Counted from the stretch's first letter, positions 1-8,562 are shown. The stretch: DNA of 64,000 nucleotides from Roseivivax jejudonensis (GCF_900172265.1 NZ_FWFK01000005.1:62001-126000), one strand, 5' to 3'. The notes: generated by a model not told the origin, from the sequence alone. Translations and numbers: made by a program.

Positions 1-67
1 GGCGCACCGGGATCTGCCGCGAGCTTTCCGCATGCGGCCAGCCGGCCAGGTCGCGCGAAAAATCCAC
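1..67 (-). CDS. bchO: bchO, 5' end only (alpha/beta hydrolase-like putative Mg-chelatase accessory protein)
   Basis: Only the first 22 or so codons are in the window. A GTG codon at 67-65 lies 4 bases after the bchD stop codon and opens a frame reading VDFSRDLAGWPHAESSRQIP. The WPH...SR pattern is what I expect at the start of BchO. In purple bacteria bchO normally follows bchI and bchD, and its product is an alpha/beta-hydrolase-fold protein thought to help magnesium insertion. The order bchI-bchD-bchO and the tight spacing support translation as one operon. The rest of the gene is outside the window, so catalytic motifs cannot be checked. Confidence 0.7.
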   Translation of the reverse strand, partial: MDFSRDLAGWPHAESSRQIPVR

Positions 68-70
68 GCG

Positions 71-1747
71 TCAGACCCCCAGCGCCGCGTCGACGCCGCG
101 CTTCATCGCCGCGGCGTCCGCACGCGGCAACGCGAGGTAGCCGAGGTCCATCCGGCCGGCCAGCGTCTCGAGCTCCGGCCGTGGCCGCGCGCCGGTGTCG
201 ATGACCACCCCGTCAAGGCCGCAGGCCCGCAGATGCCCCGCCATCGCCTCGGCATCGGCCATGGCCTGGGCACGTCCGGATCCCCCGGGCAGCGCGACAT
301 TTGCCCGCCCGTCCGTCAAGAGGGCCAGCGCCGGCGACTGGCCCGCCCGCCGGGCCCGCTCGGCCAACGCATGCACCGCGCGCAGCCCGGCCGCCAGCGG
401 CGTGCCGCCGCCGCCCGGAAGCCCGGCGAGGCGCCGCTTGGCTTGAACCAGAGATCGCGTCGGTGGCAGCGAAACCTCCGCCCCCTCTCCGCGAAAGGTC
501 ACGAGAGCGACCCTGTCCCGGCGGGAATATGCCTCTGCCAACATGAGTTCGACCGCGCCCTTGGCCTCGGCGAGTCGCGCCATCGCCGCCGATCCCGACG
601 CGTCGACGCAAAAGATCACCAGCCGCTCCGACCGGTCCTGGAACCGGCGCAGCCGCAGGTCGGACTTGCGGATGATGAGGCCCGGGCGGTCCGGATCGGC
701 TGCGCGGCGCAGCCCCTGCCACGGCGCCGCCGCGCGCAGCGTCGCAACCACGTCGATCCGCGCGGTCGCCGATGGCGTGCCGGGCCGGGCAGGCAAGGGC
801 CGGCCTCTCTGCGCCCCGCGGCGGCGCGCGCCCTGCCCGGCGCCGGACGGCGCATTGGCTTTCCGCGCGCGGCGCTGCGCCAGCAGGCCGGCCGGGAGCA
901 TCGCGCGCACCGCCTCGATCAGCATCTCCTGCGGGATCGTGTCGCCTTCGGCGGGGTCGCTGTCACCGTCGTCCGTTGTCTCGGGATCCGGCGGCGGATC
1001 GGAGGTCTCCTCGTCCGGTTCCTCGGACGGCAACCGGGTCGCACGGTGCGCGAAGACCAACGATACCGCGATCTCCAGGTCGTCGGATGTGACACTGTTC
1101 CGGCCCGAAAGCGCCGCATGCGCCCGGGCTGCCGCCGTGGCGAAGAGCGGTGCCCGCAGGCTGTCGATGCCGAGCGCGGCCGCCGTCGACACCAGCGTCG
1201 TCAGCGCATCGTCGGGCAGCGTGACGTCGCACAAGCGCGCCCGCGCCGCATCGCGCTCCGCGCTCGACAGCGCGATCTCGGCCATAGTTTCGGGCCGCAA
1301 ACCGTCGAGGTCGCAGGCGAAGGCGGCGCGCTCGATCAACCGCTCGGGCGCGCGTTCGTCCTCGGTGCCTTCGTCGAGGATCAGGAGCGGACCGACCGCT
1401 CCGGCGTCGAGTGCCAGGGCCAGCCGCGCGGCGAGCCCGGGCCCGGTTCGCTCGGCCGATGTCAGCGTCAGCGCGCCGCCCCGTGCCAGCACTCCGTCGG
1501 CCGTGATCTTGCGACCCGCCGCGAGACTCGCGGCGATGTCGGTGCCGCCGTAGAGCGTCTCGTCCGCGATCCCGGGCGCGATACGTGGCGCGGCCGCCAG
1601 GTCGGGCGGCAGCGCGTCGAGGAACGCCGTTCGGGCGGGCCCGACCCGCGCGCGCAGGTGCATTCCGCCCAGCCGGGCCGGGTCGATCGTCAGGAGTGTC
1701 GCCGCAAGCTGTCCGGCGACCCAGACCTCCCCCGGCTCGTCCTTCAT
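71..1747 (-). CDS. bchD: Magnesium chelatase subunit D
   Basis: BchD is the AAA+/von Willebrand subunit of Mg-chelatase, which inserts Mg2+ into protoporphyrin IX with BchI and BchH in the cytoplasm. The 558-residue product has the usual three parts. Residues 1-230 are a degenerate AAA+ module without a Walker A motif, as expected for BchD. A Pro/Asp/Glu-rich linker lies at about 240-270. A C-terminal vWA (integrin I) domain from about 365 carries the MIDAS metal site DASGS at 382-386. The start ATG overlaps the bchI stop by 4 bases (1744-1747), which implies translational coupling. The length is typical for the family. Confidence 0.96.
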   Translation of the reverse strand: MKDEPGEVWVAGQLAATLLTIDPARLGGMHLRARVGPARTAFLDALPPDLAAAPRIAPGIADETLYGGTDIAASLAAGRKITADGVLARGGALTLTSAERTGPGLAARLALALDAGAVGPLLILDEGTEDERAPERLIERAAFACDLDGLRPETMAEIALSSAERDAARARLCDVTLPDDALTTLVSTAAALGIDSLRAPLFATAAARAHAALSGRNSVTSDDLEIAVSLVFAHRATRLPSEEPDEETSDPPPDPETTDDGDSDPAEGDTIPQEMLIEAVRAMLPAGLLAQRRARKANAPSGAGQGARRRGAQRGRPLPARPGTPSATARIDVVATLRAAAPWQGLRRAADPDRPGLIIRKSDLRLRRFQDRSERLVIFCVDASGSAAMARLAEAKGAVELMLAEAYSRRDRVALVTFRGEGAEVSLPPTRSLVQAKRRLAGLPGGGGTPLAAGLRAVHALAERARRAGQSPALALLTDGRANVALPGGSGRAQAMADAEAMAGHLRACGLDGVVIDTGARPRPELETLAGRMDLGYLALPRADAAAMKRGVDAALGV

Positions 1748-2745
1748 GCGAGCACGTCCTCCACCGCGCGCGCGACGCGGGCCGAGGATCCGGCCTCGTC
1801 CAGCGGATCGCGGCGCAGACGATGGCCGAGCGCCATCGGCGCGATCGCCCGGATATGGTCGCGCGCCACCGCCGACGCGCCATCATAGGCGGCCTTTGCG
1901 CGGGCCGCGCGCATCAGTGTCAGCTCTCCACGCAAGCCGTCGGACCCGAGCGTGACGCAGAGCTGCGCGCAATCGCGCAGCGCGGCGTCCGGCATCTCGG
2001 TTGCGGTCAAGCGCGCCCGCGCCGCCAGGATCGCTTCGCGGATCGCAAGGTCGCGCGGCGCCCACGCGGCGACGAAGCCCTCGGGATCGGTCTCGTAGGC
2101 GACGCGCCGGCGGATCACCTCGATCCGCTCCTCCATGTCTGTCGGCGACCCGACCTCCACCGACAGCCCGAACCTGTCGAGAAGCTGCGGACGAAGTTCG
2201 CCCTCTTCGGGGTTGCCCGAACCCACGAGAACGAACCGTGCGTCGTGGCGGACCGACAGGCCCTCGCGCTCGATCACGTTCTCGCCGGACTGGGCCACGT
2301 CCAGAAGCAGGTCGACCAAGTGATCCTCGAGCAGGTTCACCTCGTCGATATAGAGGTATCCGCGGTTGGCGCGCGCCAGCAGCCCGGGCTCGAACGCCTT
2401 TTCCCCGCGGGTCAGCGCGCGCTCGATGTCCAGCGCGCCGAGCACCCGGTCCTCGGTCGCGCCGAGCGGCAGGTCCACCACCGGCGTCGGCACCTCGCGC
2501 AGGTCGCCGCCCTGCCGTTCCCATTCGGCCAGACGCTCGGGCGATTCCGCATTGGTCAGGCTGCCCGCCACCACGGTGATCGGCGGCAGCAGCGCGGCGA
2601 GCGCGCGCACCGCGGTCGATTTCCCGGTCCCGCGGTCGCCGAAGACGAGAACCCCACCGATCCCCGGGTCGACCGCGGTCAAGAGCATCGCGGTCTTCAT
2701 CTCCTGTTGCCCCACGAGGGCGGAAAACGGAAACGGGCGTGTCAT
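1744..2745 (-). CDS. bchI: Magnesium chelatase subunit I (AAA+ ATPase)
   Basis: BchI is the ATPase motor of Mg-chelatase and forms rings that act with BchD. The product from the ATG at 2745 has 333 residues and begins MTRPFPFSALVGQQEMKTAM, which is BchI-like. Walker A is GDRGTGKS (36-43) and Walker B is in LYIDEVNLL (about 131-139). The family sequence LPLGATEDRVLG lies near residues 92-103. The reading frame stays open upstream to 3387, but that part is a shadow of crtA. The gene overlaps crtA by 4 bases upstream and bchD by 4 bases downstream, so crtA-bchI-bchD-bchO reads as one operon. Confidence 0.97.
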   Translation of the reverse strand: MTRPFPFSALVGQQEMKTAMLLTAVDPGIGGVLVFGDRGTGKSTAVRALAALLPPITVVAGSLTNAESPERLAEWERQGGDLREVPTPVVDLPLGATEDRVLGALDIERALTRGEKAFEPGLLARANRGYLYIDEVNLLEDHLVDLLLDVAQSGENVIEREGLSVRHDARFVLVGSGNPEEGELRPQLLDRFGLSVEVGSPTDMEERIEVIRRRVAYETDPEGFVAAWAPRDLAIREAILAARARLTATEMPDAALRDCAQLCVTLGSDGLRGELTLMRAARAKAAYDGASAVARDHIRAIAPMALGHRLRRDPLDEAGSSARVARAVEDVLA

Positions 2746-3449
2746 GCGGAGCTCTCCATCGGAATACGCGGGCTTTGGCCGTCCCAGCTGCCGGTTTCGC
2801 CGGAGATGCGGAAGCGGGCATACAGTTCCTCGCGGAACCAGCCGCCTTCGCGCACCGCCGCGATCGCCGCGGCATGGGGGCCCGAGGCGCGGGCGAAGCG
2901 CGCCATCGCATCGGTGTCGGGCCAGACCGAAAAGGTGATTTGCTGCAGCAGCGGCACTTCGCCGATACCGATCTTGAACAGGACGTCGCGGTTGGCGCCG
3001 ATCAGGCGCGACACGTCCGGTTGTTGTCGCCAGAACCGGGCCGCACGGCTCGGCCGGAGCGTGGCGCGGGTCAGAGCGGCGACCGGCCCGGCGCCGTCGT
3101 CGCGACGCGGCGAAAACGGCACCTCTCCGCTCCAGCGTCCGCGCGACTCGATCGGGTCGAGGAACAGCGTCCAGTGCTCCGTCGCCCGGCGGCGGTAGCG
3201 CGCCCAGAGCCGCGACGTGGTCACGTGGCGCCGCGCGGTATCCGCGTCCGGCCAGACCGCGAGGATGGCGTAGATGCCGGTATTGGGCACGGGCGTGAAC
3301 CCCTCCCCGGTGCCGGATCCGCAGAGCTTCCAGAATTGCAGGTCGGGATGGCGCGAGAGGAACCAGCGCGCCTCGCCCATCATCCACAGCGCCCAGAGTC
3401 GCGACAGGACCGAGCGGTAGCGGAAAAGGCTCAGGCTGACGGTCTGCAT
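2742..3449 (-). CDS. crtA: Spheroidene monooxygenase (acyclic carotenoid 2-ketolase)
   Basis: CrtA oxidises C-2 of spheroidene and hydroxyspheroidene to give the red ketocarotenoid spheroidenone in the presence of oxygen. The protein contains the family sequences FWKLCGSGTGEGFTPVPNT and AILAVWPDADTARR in its first half. Three in-frame starts exist: GTG at 3488, ATG at 3470 and ATG at 3449. The first two fall inside or at the edge of a PpsR-type palindrome (3470-3487), so I chose 3449, giving MQTVSLSLFRYRS and 235 residues. The gene leads the crtA-bchI-bchD-bchO operon and is divergent from crtI. The start is less certain than the identity. Confidence 0.93.
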   Translation of the reverse strand: MQTVSLSLFRYRSVLSRLWALWMMGEARWFLSRHPDLQFWKLCGSGTGEGFTPVPNTGIYAILAVWPDADTARRHVTTSRLWARYRRRATEHWTLFLDPIESRGRWSGEVPFSPRRDDGAGPVAALTRATLRPSRAARFWRQQPDVSRLIGANRDVLFKIGIGEVPLLQQITFSVWPDTDAMARFARASGPHAAAIAAVREGGWFREELYARFRISGETGSWDGQSPRIPMESSA

Positions 3450-3469
3450 CGCGGGTCTCGAAGCGCTCA

Positions 3470-3487
3470 TGTCAATCAACACTGACA
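3470..3487. promoter_or_regulatory. PpsR/CrtJ-type operator, crtA-proximal
   Basis: The sequence TGTCAATCAACACTGACA fits the TGT-N12-ACA palindrome recognised by PpsR/CrtJ, which represses carotenoid and bacteriochlorophyll genes under oxygen and light. It lies immediately upstream of crtA, and a second copy lies 65 bp away, centre to centre, towards crtI. Paired sites allow cooperative tetramer binding. The binding pattern is known for the family; occupancy here is inferred. Confidence 0.8.
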
Positions 3488-3534
3488 CGTTTCCAGAGGC
3501 ATGGGAACCCTTGCGGCAAGTTGTCAGCCGCGAT

Positions 3535-3552
3535 TGTCAGGTCAGATTGACA
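3535..3552. promoter_or_regulatory. PpsR/CrtJ-type operator, crtI-proximal
   Basis: The sequence TGTCAGGTCAGATTGACA is a second TGT-N12-ACA palindrome in the crtA-crtI divergent region. It overlaps a possible crtI promoter, TTGTCA (3534-3539) with TAGGCT (3557-3562) 17 bases on. That promoter would start transcription almost at the chosen crtI ATG (3570). The crtI message may therefore be leaderless, or translation may begin at the next ATG (3597). Confidence 0.8.
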
Positions 3553-3569
3553 CGTGTAGGCTCCGAGTC

Positions 3570-5111
3570 ATGACAGAGCTCGATCGCAGCCTTTCGATGG
3601 CCGAGGCCGCCACCCGCCCGCACGCGGCCGTCGTCGGCGCAGGCATCGGCGGGCTGGCCGCCGCGATGCGGCTCGGCGCGATGGGCTACCGCGTGACCGT
3701 GATCGACCGGCTCGACGTGCCGGGCGGTCGGGGCTCCGCGATCTGGAAGGACGGGCACCGCTTCGATCTCGGGCCGACGATCGTCACCGTCCCGCAATTG
3801 TTCAAGGAACTCTGGGCGGTCTGCGGACGGGACTTCCACGAGGATGTCGACCTTCGCCCGCTCGACCCGTTCTACGAAATCCGCTGGCCCGACGGCTCGC
3901 GCTTTTCGGCGCGGCAGGACACCGAGGCGATGCGCGAAGAGGTCCGCCGCCTGTCGCCCGGCGACCTCGCCGGCTACGACCGTTTTCTCGAAGACGCGGA
4001 GCGCCGCTACTGGATCGGGTTCGAGGATATCGGCCGCCGGTCCATGCACCGTTTCCGCGACCTTCTGGCGGTGCTGCCGATCTTCGCGCGGCTGCGCGCC
4101 GACCGGTCGGTCTACGGCCATGCCGCGCGGCGGGTGCGCGACGAACGGTTGCGCATGGCGCTGTCGTTCCATCCGCTGTTCATCGGCGGCGACCCGTTCC
4201 GCGTCACGTCGATGTACATCCTCGTCAGCTATCTCGAGAAGGAATTCGGTGTCCATTACGCGATGGGCGGCGTCGCCGAGATCGCGCGCGTCATGGCCGC
4301 GATCGTCGCGCGTCAGGGCGGACTCGTCCGGCTCGAGACGGAGGTGGACGAGATCGTCACCTCCGGGGGCCGCGCCAGCGGCGTGCGCCTGACGAGCGGA
4401 GAGGTCATCGACGCCGATATCGTCGTGTCAAACGCCGATTCTGGGCACACCTACTCGCGGCTGCTGCGCCGCACGGAGCGCCGCCGCTGGTCGGACCGCA
4501 AGCTCGGCCGCGCGCGCTGGTCGATGGGTCTTTATGTCTGGTATTTCGGCACCAAGGGAACGCGCGAGATGTGGCCCGACGTGGGCCACCACACGATCCT
4601 CAACGGACCGCGCTACGGTGGGCTCGTCCGCGACATCTTCCGCAAGGGCCGGCTGTCCGACGACATGTCGCTGTATATCCATCGGCCCAGCGTCACCGAC
4701 CCGTCCGCCGCGCCCGAGGGCGACGACACGTTCTACGTGCTCTCGCCGGTTCCGCATCTCGGTCATGACGACCCGGTGGTGTGGGACACCGAGCGCGAGG
4801 TCTACCGCCAAAAGGTCGAAAAGGTGCTGGAGAGCGTGATCCCGGGCTTCGCCGACAGGCTCGGCCCGCAGCACGTGCTGACCCCGGTCGAGTTCGGCAG
4901 TCGCTACCTGGCGCCGCACGGCACAGGATTTTCCATCGAGCCGCGCATCCTGCAAAGCGCGTGGTTCCGCCCCCACAACGTGAGCGAGGAGATCGACGGG
5001 CTGTTCCTGACCGGTGCGGGAACGCATCCCGGCGCGGGCCTGCCCGGTGTCATCTCGTCCGCCGAGGTGCTGGCCCAGCTCGTTCCGGATCCCGCGGAGG
5101 TGTCGCGATGA
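3570..5111 (+). CDS. crtI: Phytoene desaturase (neurosporene-forming)
   Basis: CrtI is an FAD-dependent desaturase that converts phytoene to neurosporene in the spheroidene pathway; it is associated with the membrane. The 513-residue product has the N-terminal dinucleotide fold VVGAGIGGLAAAMRLG (from about residue 21) and the family stretches RFDLGPTIVTVP, LSFHPLFIGGDPF, FGVHYAMGGV and GAGTHPGAG near the C terminus. The frame opens at 3501, but the ATG at 3570 (MTELDRSL) lies just after the operator; the ATG at 3597 is an alternative. The stop overlaps crtB by 4 bases (ATGA), so crtI and crtB are coupled. Confidence 0.97.
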   Translation: MTELDRSLSMAEAATRPHAAVVGAGIGGLAAAMRLGAMGYRVTVIDRLDVPGGRGSAIWKDGHRFDLGPTIVTVPQLFKELWAVCGRDFHEDVDLRPLDPFYEIRWPDGSRFSARQDTEAMREEVRRLSPGDLAGYDRFLEDAERRYWIGFEDIGRRSMHRFRDLLAVLPIFARLRADRSVYGHAARRVRDERLRMALSFHPLFIGGDPFRVTSMYILVSYLEKEFGVHYAMGGVAEIARVMAAIVARQGGLVRLETEVDEIVTSGGRASGVRLTSGEVIDADIVVSNADSGHTYSRLLRRTERRRWSDRKLGRARWSMGLYVWYFGTKGTREMWPDVGHHTILNGPRYGGLVRDIFRKGRLSDDMSLYIHRPSVTDPSAAPEGDDTFYVLSPVPHLGHDDPVVWDTEREVYRQKVEKVLESVIPGFADRLGPQHVLTPVEFGSRYLAPHGTGFSIEPRILQSAWFRPHNVSEEIDGLFLTGAGTHPGAGLPGVISSAEVLAQLVPDPAEVSR

Positions 5112-6145
5112 TCGCGCCCGACGACCTGACCGCCTGCCGAGAGGCGATCCGCCATGGCTCGCGGTCCTTTCATGCGGCCTCGCATCTGTTGCCGGCATCG
5201 GTGCGCGATCCCGCGATGGCGCTCTATGCGTTCTGCAGGCTGGCCGACGACGCTGTCGACCTGCAGGACGAGAAGGCCGCGGCGGTTCTGCGCCTCGCCG
5301 AGCGGCTCGACCGGGTCTATGCCGGCCGGCCGGACAACGCGCCGCCGGACCGCGCCTTCGCCGCCGTCGTCGAGACGTTCGAGATGCCGCGCGCCCTGCC
5401 CGAGGCGTTGCTCGAGGGACTGGCCTGGGATGCAACCGGCAACCGCTATGCCACGCTGTCCGATCTGACAGCCTATTCCGCGCGGGTGGCCGCCGCCGTG
5501 GGGGCGATGATGTGCGTTCTGATGCGCGTCCGTGATGCCGATGCGCTGGCCCGCGCCTGCGACCTCGGCGTCGCGATGCAGTTCACCAACATCGCGCGCG
5601 ACGTGGGCGAGGACGCGCGCGCCGGCCGCCTCTACCTGCCGACCGACTGGTTCGACCGTGCCGGGATCGTGCCCGACGATTTCCTGGCGGCCCCGCACCC
5701 GACACCGCAGGTGCGTGCGATGGTGCGCGAGCTGGTCTTCCAGTCCAACCGGCTCTACTGGCGGGCCGAGGCCGGGGTGGCCGCGCTGCCCGCACAGAGC
5801 CGCCCGGGCATCTACGCCGCGCGCTTCATCTACGCCGGGATCGGCGATGCTGTCGCGAACGCCGATTGGGATTCGATCACGCACCGCGCCCGCACGCGCG
5901 GTCGCCAGAAACTCGGCTGGCTCTGCCTGTCGGCCACGCGCGCCGCGATCACCACGGTGATGCCGCGCTCGGCGGTTCTGTATGCGCGGCCCCTGCCCGA
6001 ATGCGCCTTTCTCGTGGATGCCGCGGCGCGCCGCGCGCCGGTCTGGCAACGGCGCGAACCGGTGTTCGAGGGTCTGGCCCGCGCCGCCGAAACGCAGCGC
6101 GCCGCACGTGCCGCCTTGATACGGTCCTCTGCCCGCTCTAGCTGA
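5108..6145 (+). CDS. crtB: Phytoene synthase
   Basis: CrtB joins two geranylgeranyl diphosphates to give phytoene, the first committed carotenoid step. The 345-residue protein begins at the ATG that overlaps the crtI stop. It has both aspartate-rich motifs of squalene/phytoene synthases: DDAVD (47-51) and RDVGED (164-169), the second inside AMQFTNIARDVGEDARAGRL. The substrate-side sequence RLYLPTDWF follows. A longer open frame upstream from 4781 only reads through crtI in another phase. GGPP is expected to come from CrtE, encoded in the right arm. Confidence 0.97.
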   Translation: MIAPDDLTACREAIRHGSRSFHAASHLLPASVRDPAMALYAFCRLADDAVDLQDEKAAAVLRLAERLDRVYAGRPDNAPPDRAFAAVVETFEMPRALPEALLEGLAWDATGNRYATLSDLTAYSARVAAAVGAMMCVLMRVRDADALARACDLGVAMQFTNIARDVGEDARAGRLYLPTDWFDRAGIVPDDFLAAPHPTPQVRAMVRELVFQSNRLYWRAEAGVAALPAQSRPGIYAARFIYAGIGDAVANADWDSITHRARTRGRQKLGWLCLSATRAAITTVMPRSAVLYARPLPECAFLVDAAARRAPVWQRREPVFEGLARAAETQRAARAALIRSSARSS

Positions 6146-6151
6146 TCCGTC

Positions 6152-6625
6152 ATGGTTTGGATCGCTTTCGGCATCTTCCTCGCCGCGTGCTTCGCGGCTG
6201 GCACCACCGGGGCGATCTTCCCGCCGGGGCAATGGTACCGCGACCTGTCGAAACCGTCCTGGACGCCGCCGGACTGGCTGTTCCCGGTCGCGTGGACCAC
6301 GCTCTATATCTGCATGGCGACGGCAGGCGCGCGTGTCGCGGTCATGGATGGCAACGCCATCGCGATGGCGCTCTGGTCGCTTCAGATCGCGCTCAACGGG
6401 CTCTGGACCCCGGTCTTCTTCGGGCTGCGCAACATGCGCGGCGGCATGATCGTGCTCGTGGCGCTCTGGATTGCCGTTGCGAGCTGCATGGTCGCGCTCT
6501 GGCAGCTCGACGTGCTCGCAGGCCTTCTTTTCGTGCCCTATCTCGTCTGGGTCAGCGTCGCCGGCGCGCTCAACTTTTCGGTCATGCGCCGCAACCCCGA
6601 CGCCGGGGCGCAACCGGCGGAGTGA
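6152..6625 (+). CDS. tspO: TspO/MBR family tryptophan-rich sensory protein
   Basis: The 157-residue protein has five predicted membrane helices and the TspO signature sequence WYRDLSKPSWTPPDWLFPVAW (split over residues about 29-49), with many Trp residues. TspO (also CrtK) is a porphyrin/tetrapyrrole-binding membrane protein; in Rhodobacter it modulates photosynthesis gene expression in response to oxygen, probably through porphyrin handling. It lies 6 bases after crtB, so it is almost certainly co-transcribed with crtIB. It converges with the deacetylase-like gene, whose stop is 3 bases beyond. Confidence 0.95.
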   Translation: MVWIAFGIFLAACFAAGTTGAIFPPGQWYRDLSKPSWTPPDWLFPVAWTTLYICMATAGARVAVMDGNAIAMALWSLQIALNGLWTPVFFGLRNMRGGMIVLVALWIAVASCMVALWQLDVLAGLLFVPYLVWVSVAGALNFSVMRRNPDAGAQPAE

Positions 6626-6628
6626 GGC

Positions 6629-7657
6629 TCAGCCGGCGGCCGGAAGCCAGCCATCAAGGAACGCGGACAGCGCCGCGCCAAGGCTGTCCGACAGGTAGCC
6701 GCCCTCCTGCACCAGGACCGTCGGCAGCCCGAGATCGGCGATCAATCCCGCCGCGCGCGTGAACCCGGCATCCCCGACGCGCATGCCCTTCAGGGGATCG
6801 TCCCGGTGCGAATCGAGCCCGAGGCTGAGGATCAGAGCACCCGGCGCGAACGCGGCGATACGCTCGAGCCCCGTCGCGATGGCACGGCACCATGCCTCGT
6901 CTTCCGTGCTCTGGGGCAGCGGCAGGTTGAGCGTCGCGCCGTCGCCGTCACCGTGCCCGGTCTCATCGGCGTAGCCGGTGAAGAACGGGTAGTAGTTGTC
7001 GGTCTCGGTGTGCACCGACACGAAGAGGACGTCCCCACGCTCGTAGAAGATGTCCTGCGTGCCATTGCCGTGATGAGTGTCGATATCGAGAATTGCCACC
7101 CTCTCGTGCGCGGTGCGCATCCGCGCCGCCGCGATCGCCGACACGTTCAGAAGGCAATGACCTGCCGCCACCTCGGCACTCGTGTGATGTCCCGGCGGCC
7201 GGCAGAGCGCGTAGGACGACCGCGCGCCCGCGATGACCGTGTCCGCGGCGGCGAGGGCGCAATCGGCCGCGCGGCGCGTGGCCCGCCAGCTGCCGGGCCC
7301 GATCGGCGCCGACACGTCGCCGGCGTGCCAGCCCGCGCGACCGACGATGCTGTCGGGGTATCTCTGCGTCCCGAGCCGCGGAAATGTGTTGGGGATGATT
7401 TCTTCGGCCGCGTTCGGAAGCTGATGCCACGCGTCCCACGCGGTTTCGAGGTAGTCCAGAAACCGCGCGGTGTGCACGGCCTCGAGCGCGCTGCGATCGT
7501 GCTCCGGCGGCGCCTCCGCGCTTAGCCCGGCGCGCGCGGCGGCGGCCAGCAGCAGGCGCGCGCGCTCCGGCCTCTCCGCGTTGGCCTGCACCCGGCCGAA
7601 GGTCAGCCGGAACGCCGGGTCGTGCGCATCGGTTTCTGTGGCGTGAAAGGTGCGCAC
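6629..7657 (-). CDS. Histone deacetylase family (acetylpolyamine amidohydrolase-like) Zn hydrolase
   Basis: This 342-residue protein belongs to the HDAC/acetoin-utilisation superfamily, whose bacterial members remove acyl groups from polyamines or other small amides. It shows the catalytic pair in RPPGHHTS (His157-His158) and the metal and charge-relay motif DIDTHHGNGTQ (191-201), which supplies zinc ligands Asp193 and His195. A third likely zinc ligand, Asp282, lies in SLGLDSHRDDP. GYLSDSLG near the end matches the usual GGY region. The start is a GTG at 7657. The real substrate cannot be told from sequence. The gene is convergent with tspO. Confidence 0.9.
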   Translation of the reverse strand: MRTFHATETDAHDPAFRLTFGRVQANAERPERARLLLAAAARAGLSAEAPPEHDRSALEAVHTARFLDYLETAWDAWHQLPNAAEEIIPNTFPRLGTQRYPDSIVGRAGWHAGDVSAPIGPGSWRATRRAADCALAAADTVIAGARSSYALCRPPGHHTSAEVAAGHCLLNVSAIAAARMRTAHERVAILDIDTHHGNGTQDIFYERGDVLFVSVHTETDNYYPFFTGYADETGHGDGDGATLNLPLPQSTEDEAWCRAIATGLERIAAFAPGALILSLGLDSHRDDPLKGMRVGDAGFTRAAGLIADLGLPTVLVQEGGYLSDSLGAALSAFLDGWLPAAG

Positions 7658-7818
7658 CGGCTCGGGTCCTCCGCTTGGGTCGTTCGATCAGAGAACGCCC
7701 GCCGGAGGCGATGGTCAACCGCGTGCGGCGGCTTCAAAGCCGGCGCAGGCCGGGATAAGGGTGCGCTCGAAACAGGGCGGCGCGACGGGCGCCAGGACAC
7801 GGGGAAGTCGTTTTGGGG

Positions 7819-8427
7819 GTGAGACAAAGGCTCCGCGCCGTCTTGAGGACCGGGCCCGGCGACGTGTCGCTGCACCCGGCGGTCGATGCCGGACGCCGGT
7901 CCGCGACGCGCGGGTTCGACGGCGGCACGCTGCGGTGTCGCTGTCCCGAAGCGCCGGTCCTGGTGGCGGTTCGCGCGCGGCCCATTCACGTGCGGCTCTG
8001 CGGTTGCACCCGATGCTGGCGGACCGAAGGCACGCTCTTCGCGCTCGCCGCGACCGTGCCCGCTGACGCGATCGAGGTGATTGCCGAGGGCGGAAAGCTC
8101 GAAATCGTCGATCCCTCCGTGCCGATCCATCGCTACACCTGCGTTCACTGCGAAACGCACATGTACGGCGAGGTGGAGCCCAAGCGTCATCCCTTTGCGG
8201 GCGAGGCGCTCATCCACCCCGAGCTCTTCGAGACGCCGGGCTGGCCACCGCCGACCTGCGCCACGTTCTGCGCTTCGACGATCGATGGCGGCCTGCCGCC
8301 CGAAAAGCTGCCCGCGATCCGCGCGCGCCTCGCGGCGCTGCGCCTGCCGGCCTACGATTGTCACGCTCCCGACCGGATGGAGCAGATCGCGGCCTTCCGC
8401 GCGCGTGAGGCCGGACTGCTGCCCTGA
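7819..8427 (+). CDS. gfa: Gfa-like glutathione-dependent formaldehyde-activating protein
   Basis: Gfa is a zinc protein described as promoting the condensation of glutathione with formaldehyde in methylotrophic alphaproteobacteria; later work questioned whether it is a true enzyme. The zinc-ligand cysteines are visible: CRC after the GGTLR segment, CGCTRCW, and CVHCETHMYG. The N-terminal sequence VSLHPAVDAG and the segments KLEIVDPSVPIHRY and FCASTIDGG are also Gfa-like. The start is uncertain: TTG 7813, GTG 7819 and GTG 7864 are all in frame and none has a strong ribosome site. No formaldehyde dehydrogenase (flhA/adhI) lies nearby, so its partner must be elsewhere. Confidence 0.85.
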   Translation: MRQRLRAVLRTGPGDVSLHPAVDAGRRSATRGFDGGTLRCRCPEAPVLVAVRARPIHVRLCGCTRCWRTEGTLFALAATVPADAIEVIAEGGKLEIVDPSVPIHRYTCVHCETHMYGEVEPKRHPFAGEALIHPELFETPGWPPPTCATFCASTIDGGLPPEKLPAIRARLAALRLPAYDCHAPDRMEQIAAFRAREAGLLP

Positions 8428-8504
8428 TCGAGGAGCGCCGGCCGGCTCGATTTTAGGCGCATCGGATCGAACCTCCGCCGCGCCGCCACAATCCGTCCCC
8501 GACC

Positions 8505-8518
8505 GCGCACGCGTGCGC
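8505..8518. promoter_or_regulatory. 14-bp perfect palindrome upstream of the first RTX gene
   Basis: GCGCACGCGTGCGC is fully self-complementary and lies 45 bases before the start codon of the first RTX gene. A related arm pair, GCGCAC and GTGCGC with a 7-base loop, lies upstream of the fifth RTX gene (19981-19999). It could be a protein-binding site or an RNA hairpin in the leader. High GC content makes chance palindromes more likely, so confidence is low. Confidence 0.35.
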
Positions 8519-8562
8519 CCCGATTGTCTCCGCGTGGGAAACATCTGGGGTGAGGGACGGTC

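Noticed and set aside
32-1888. A 618-codon open frame on the plus strand opposite bchD
   Set aside because: It is antisense to bchD and bchI, Arg-rich and without recognisable domains; in GC-rich DNA such mirror frames are common.
3440-3560. An FnrL box (TTGAT-N4-ATCAA) in the crtA/crtI region
   Set aside because: TTGAT occurs on the minus strand, but no matching half site is at the right distance.
3501-3569. Earlier start for crtI at 3501
   Set aside because: It would begin upstream of the second PpsR-type palindrome (3535-3552), placing the operator inside the coding region, and the added residues have no homology.
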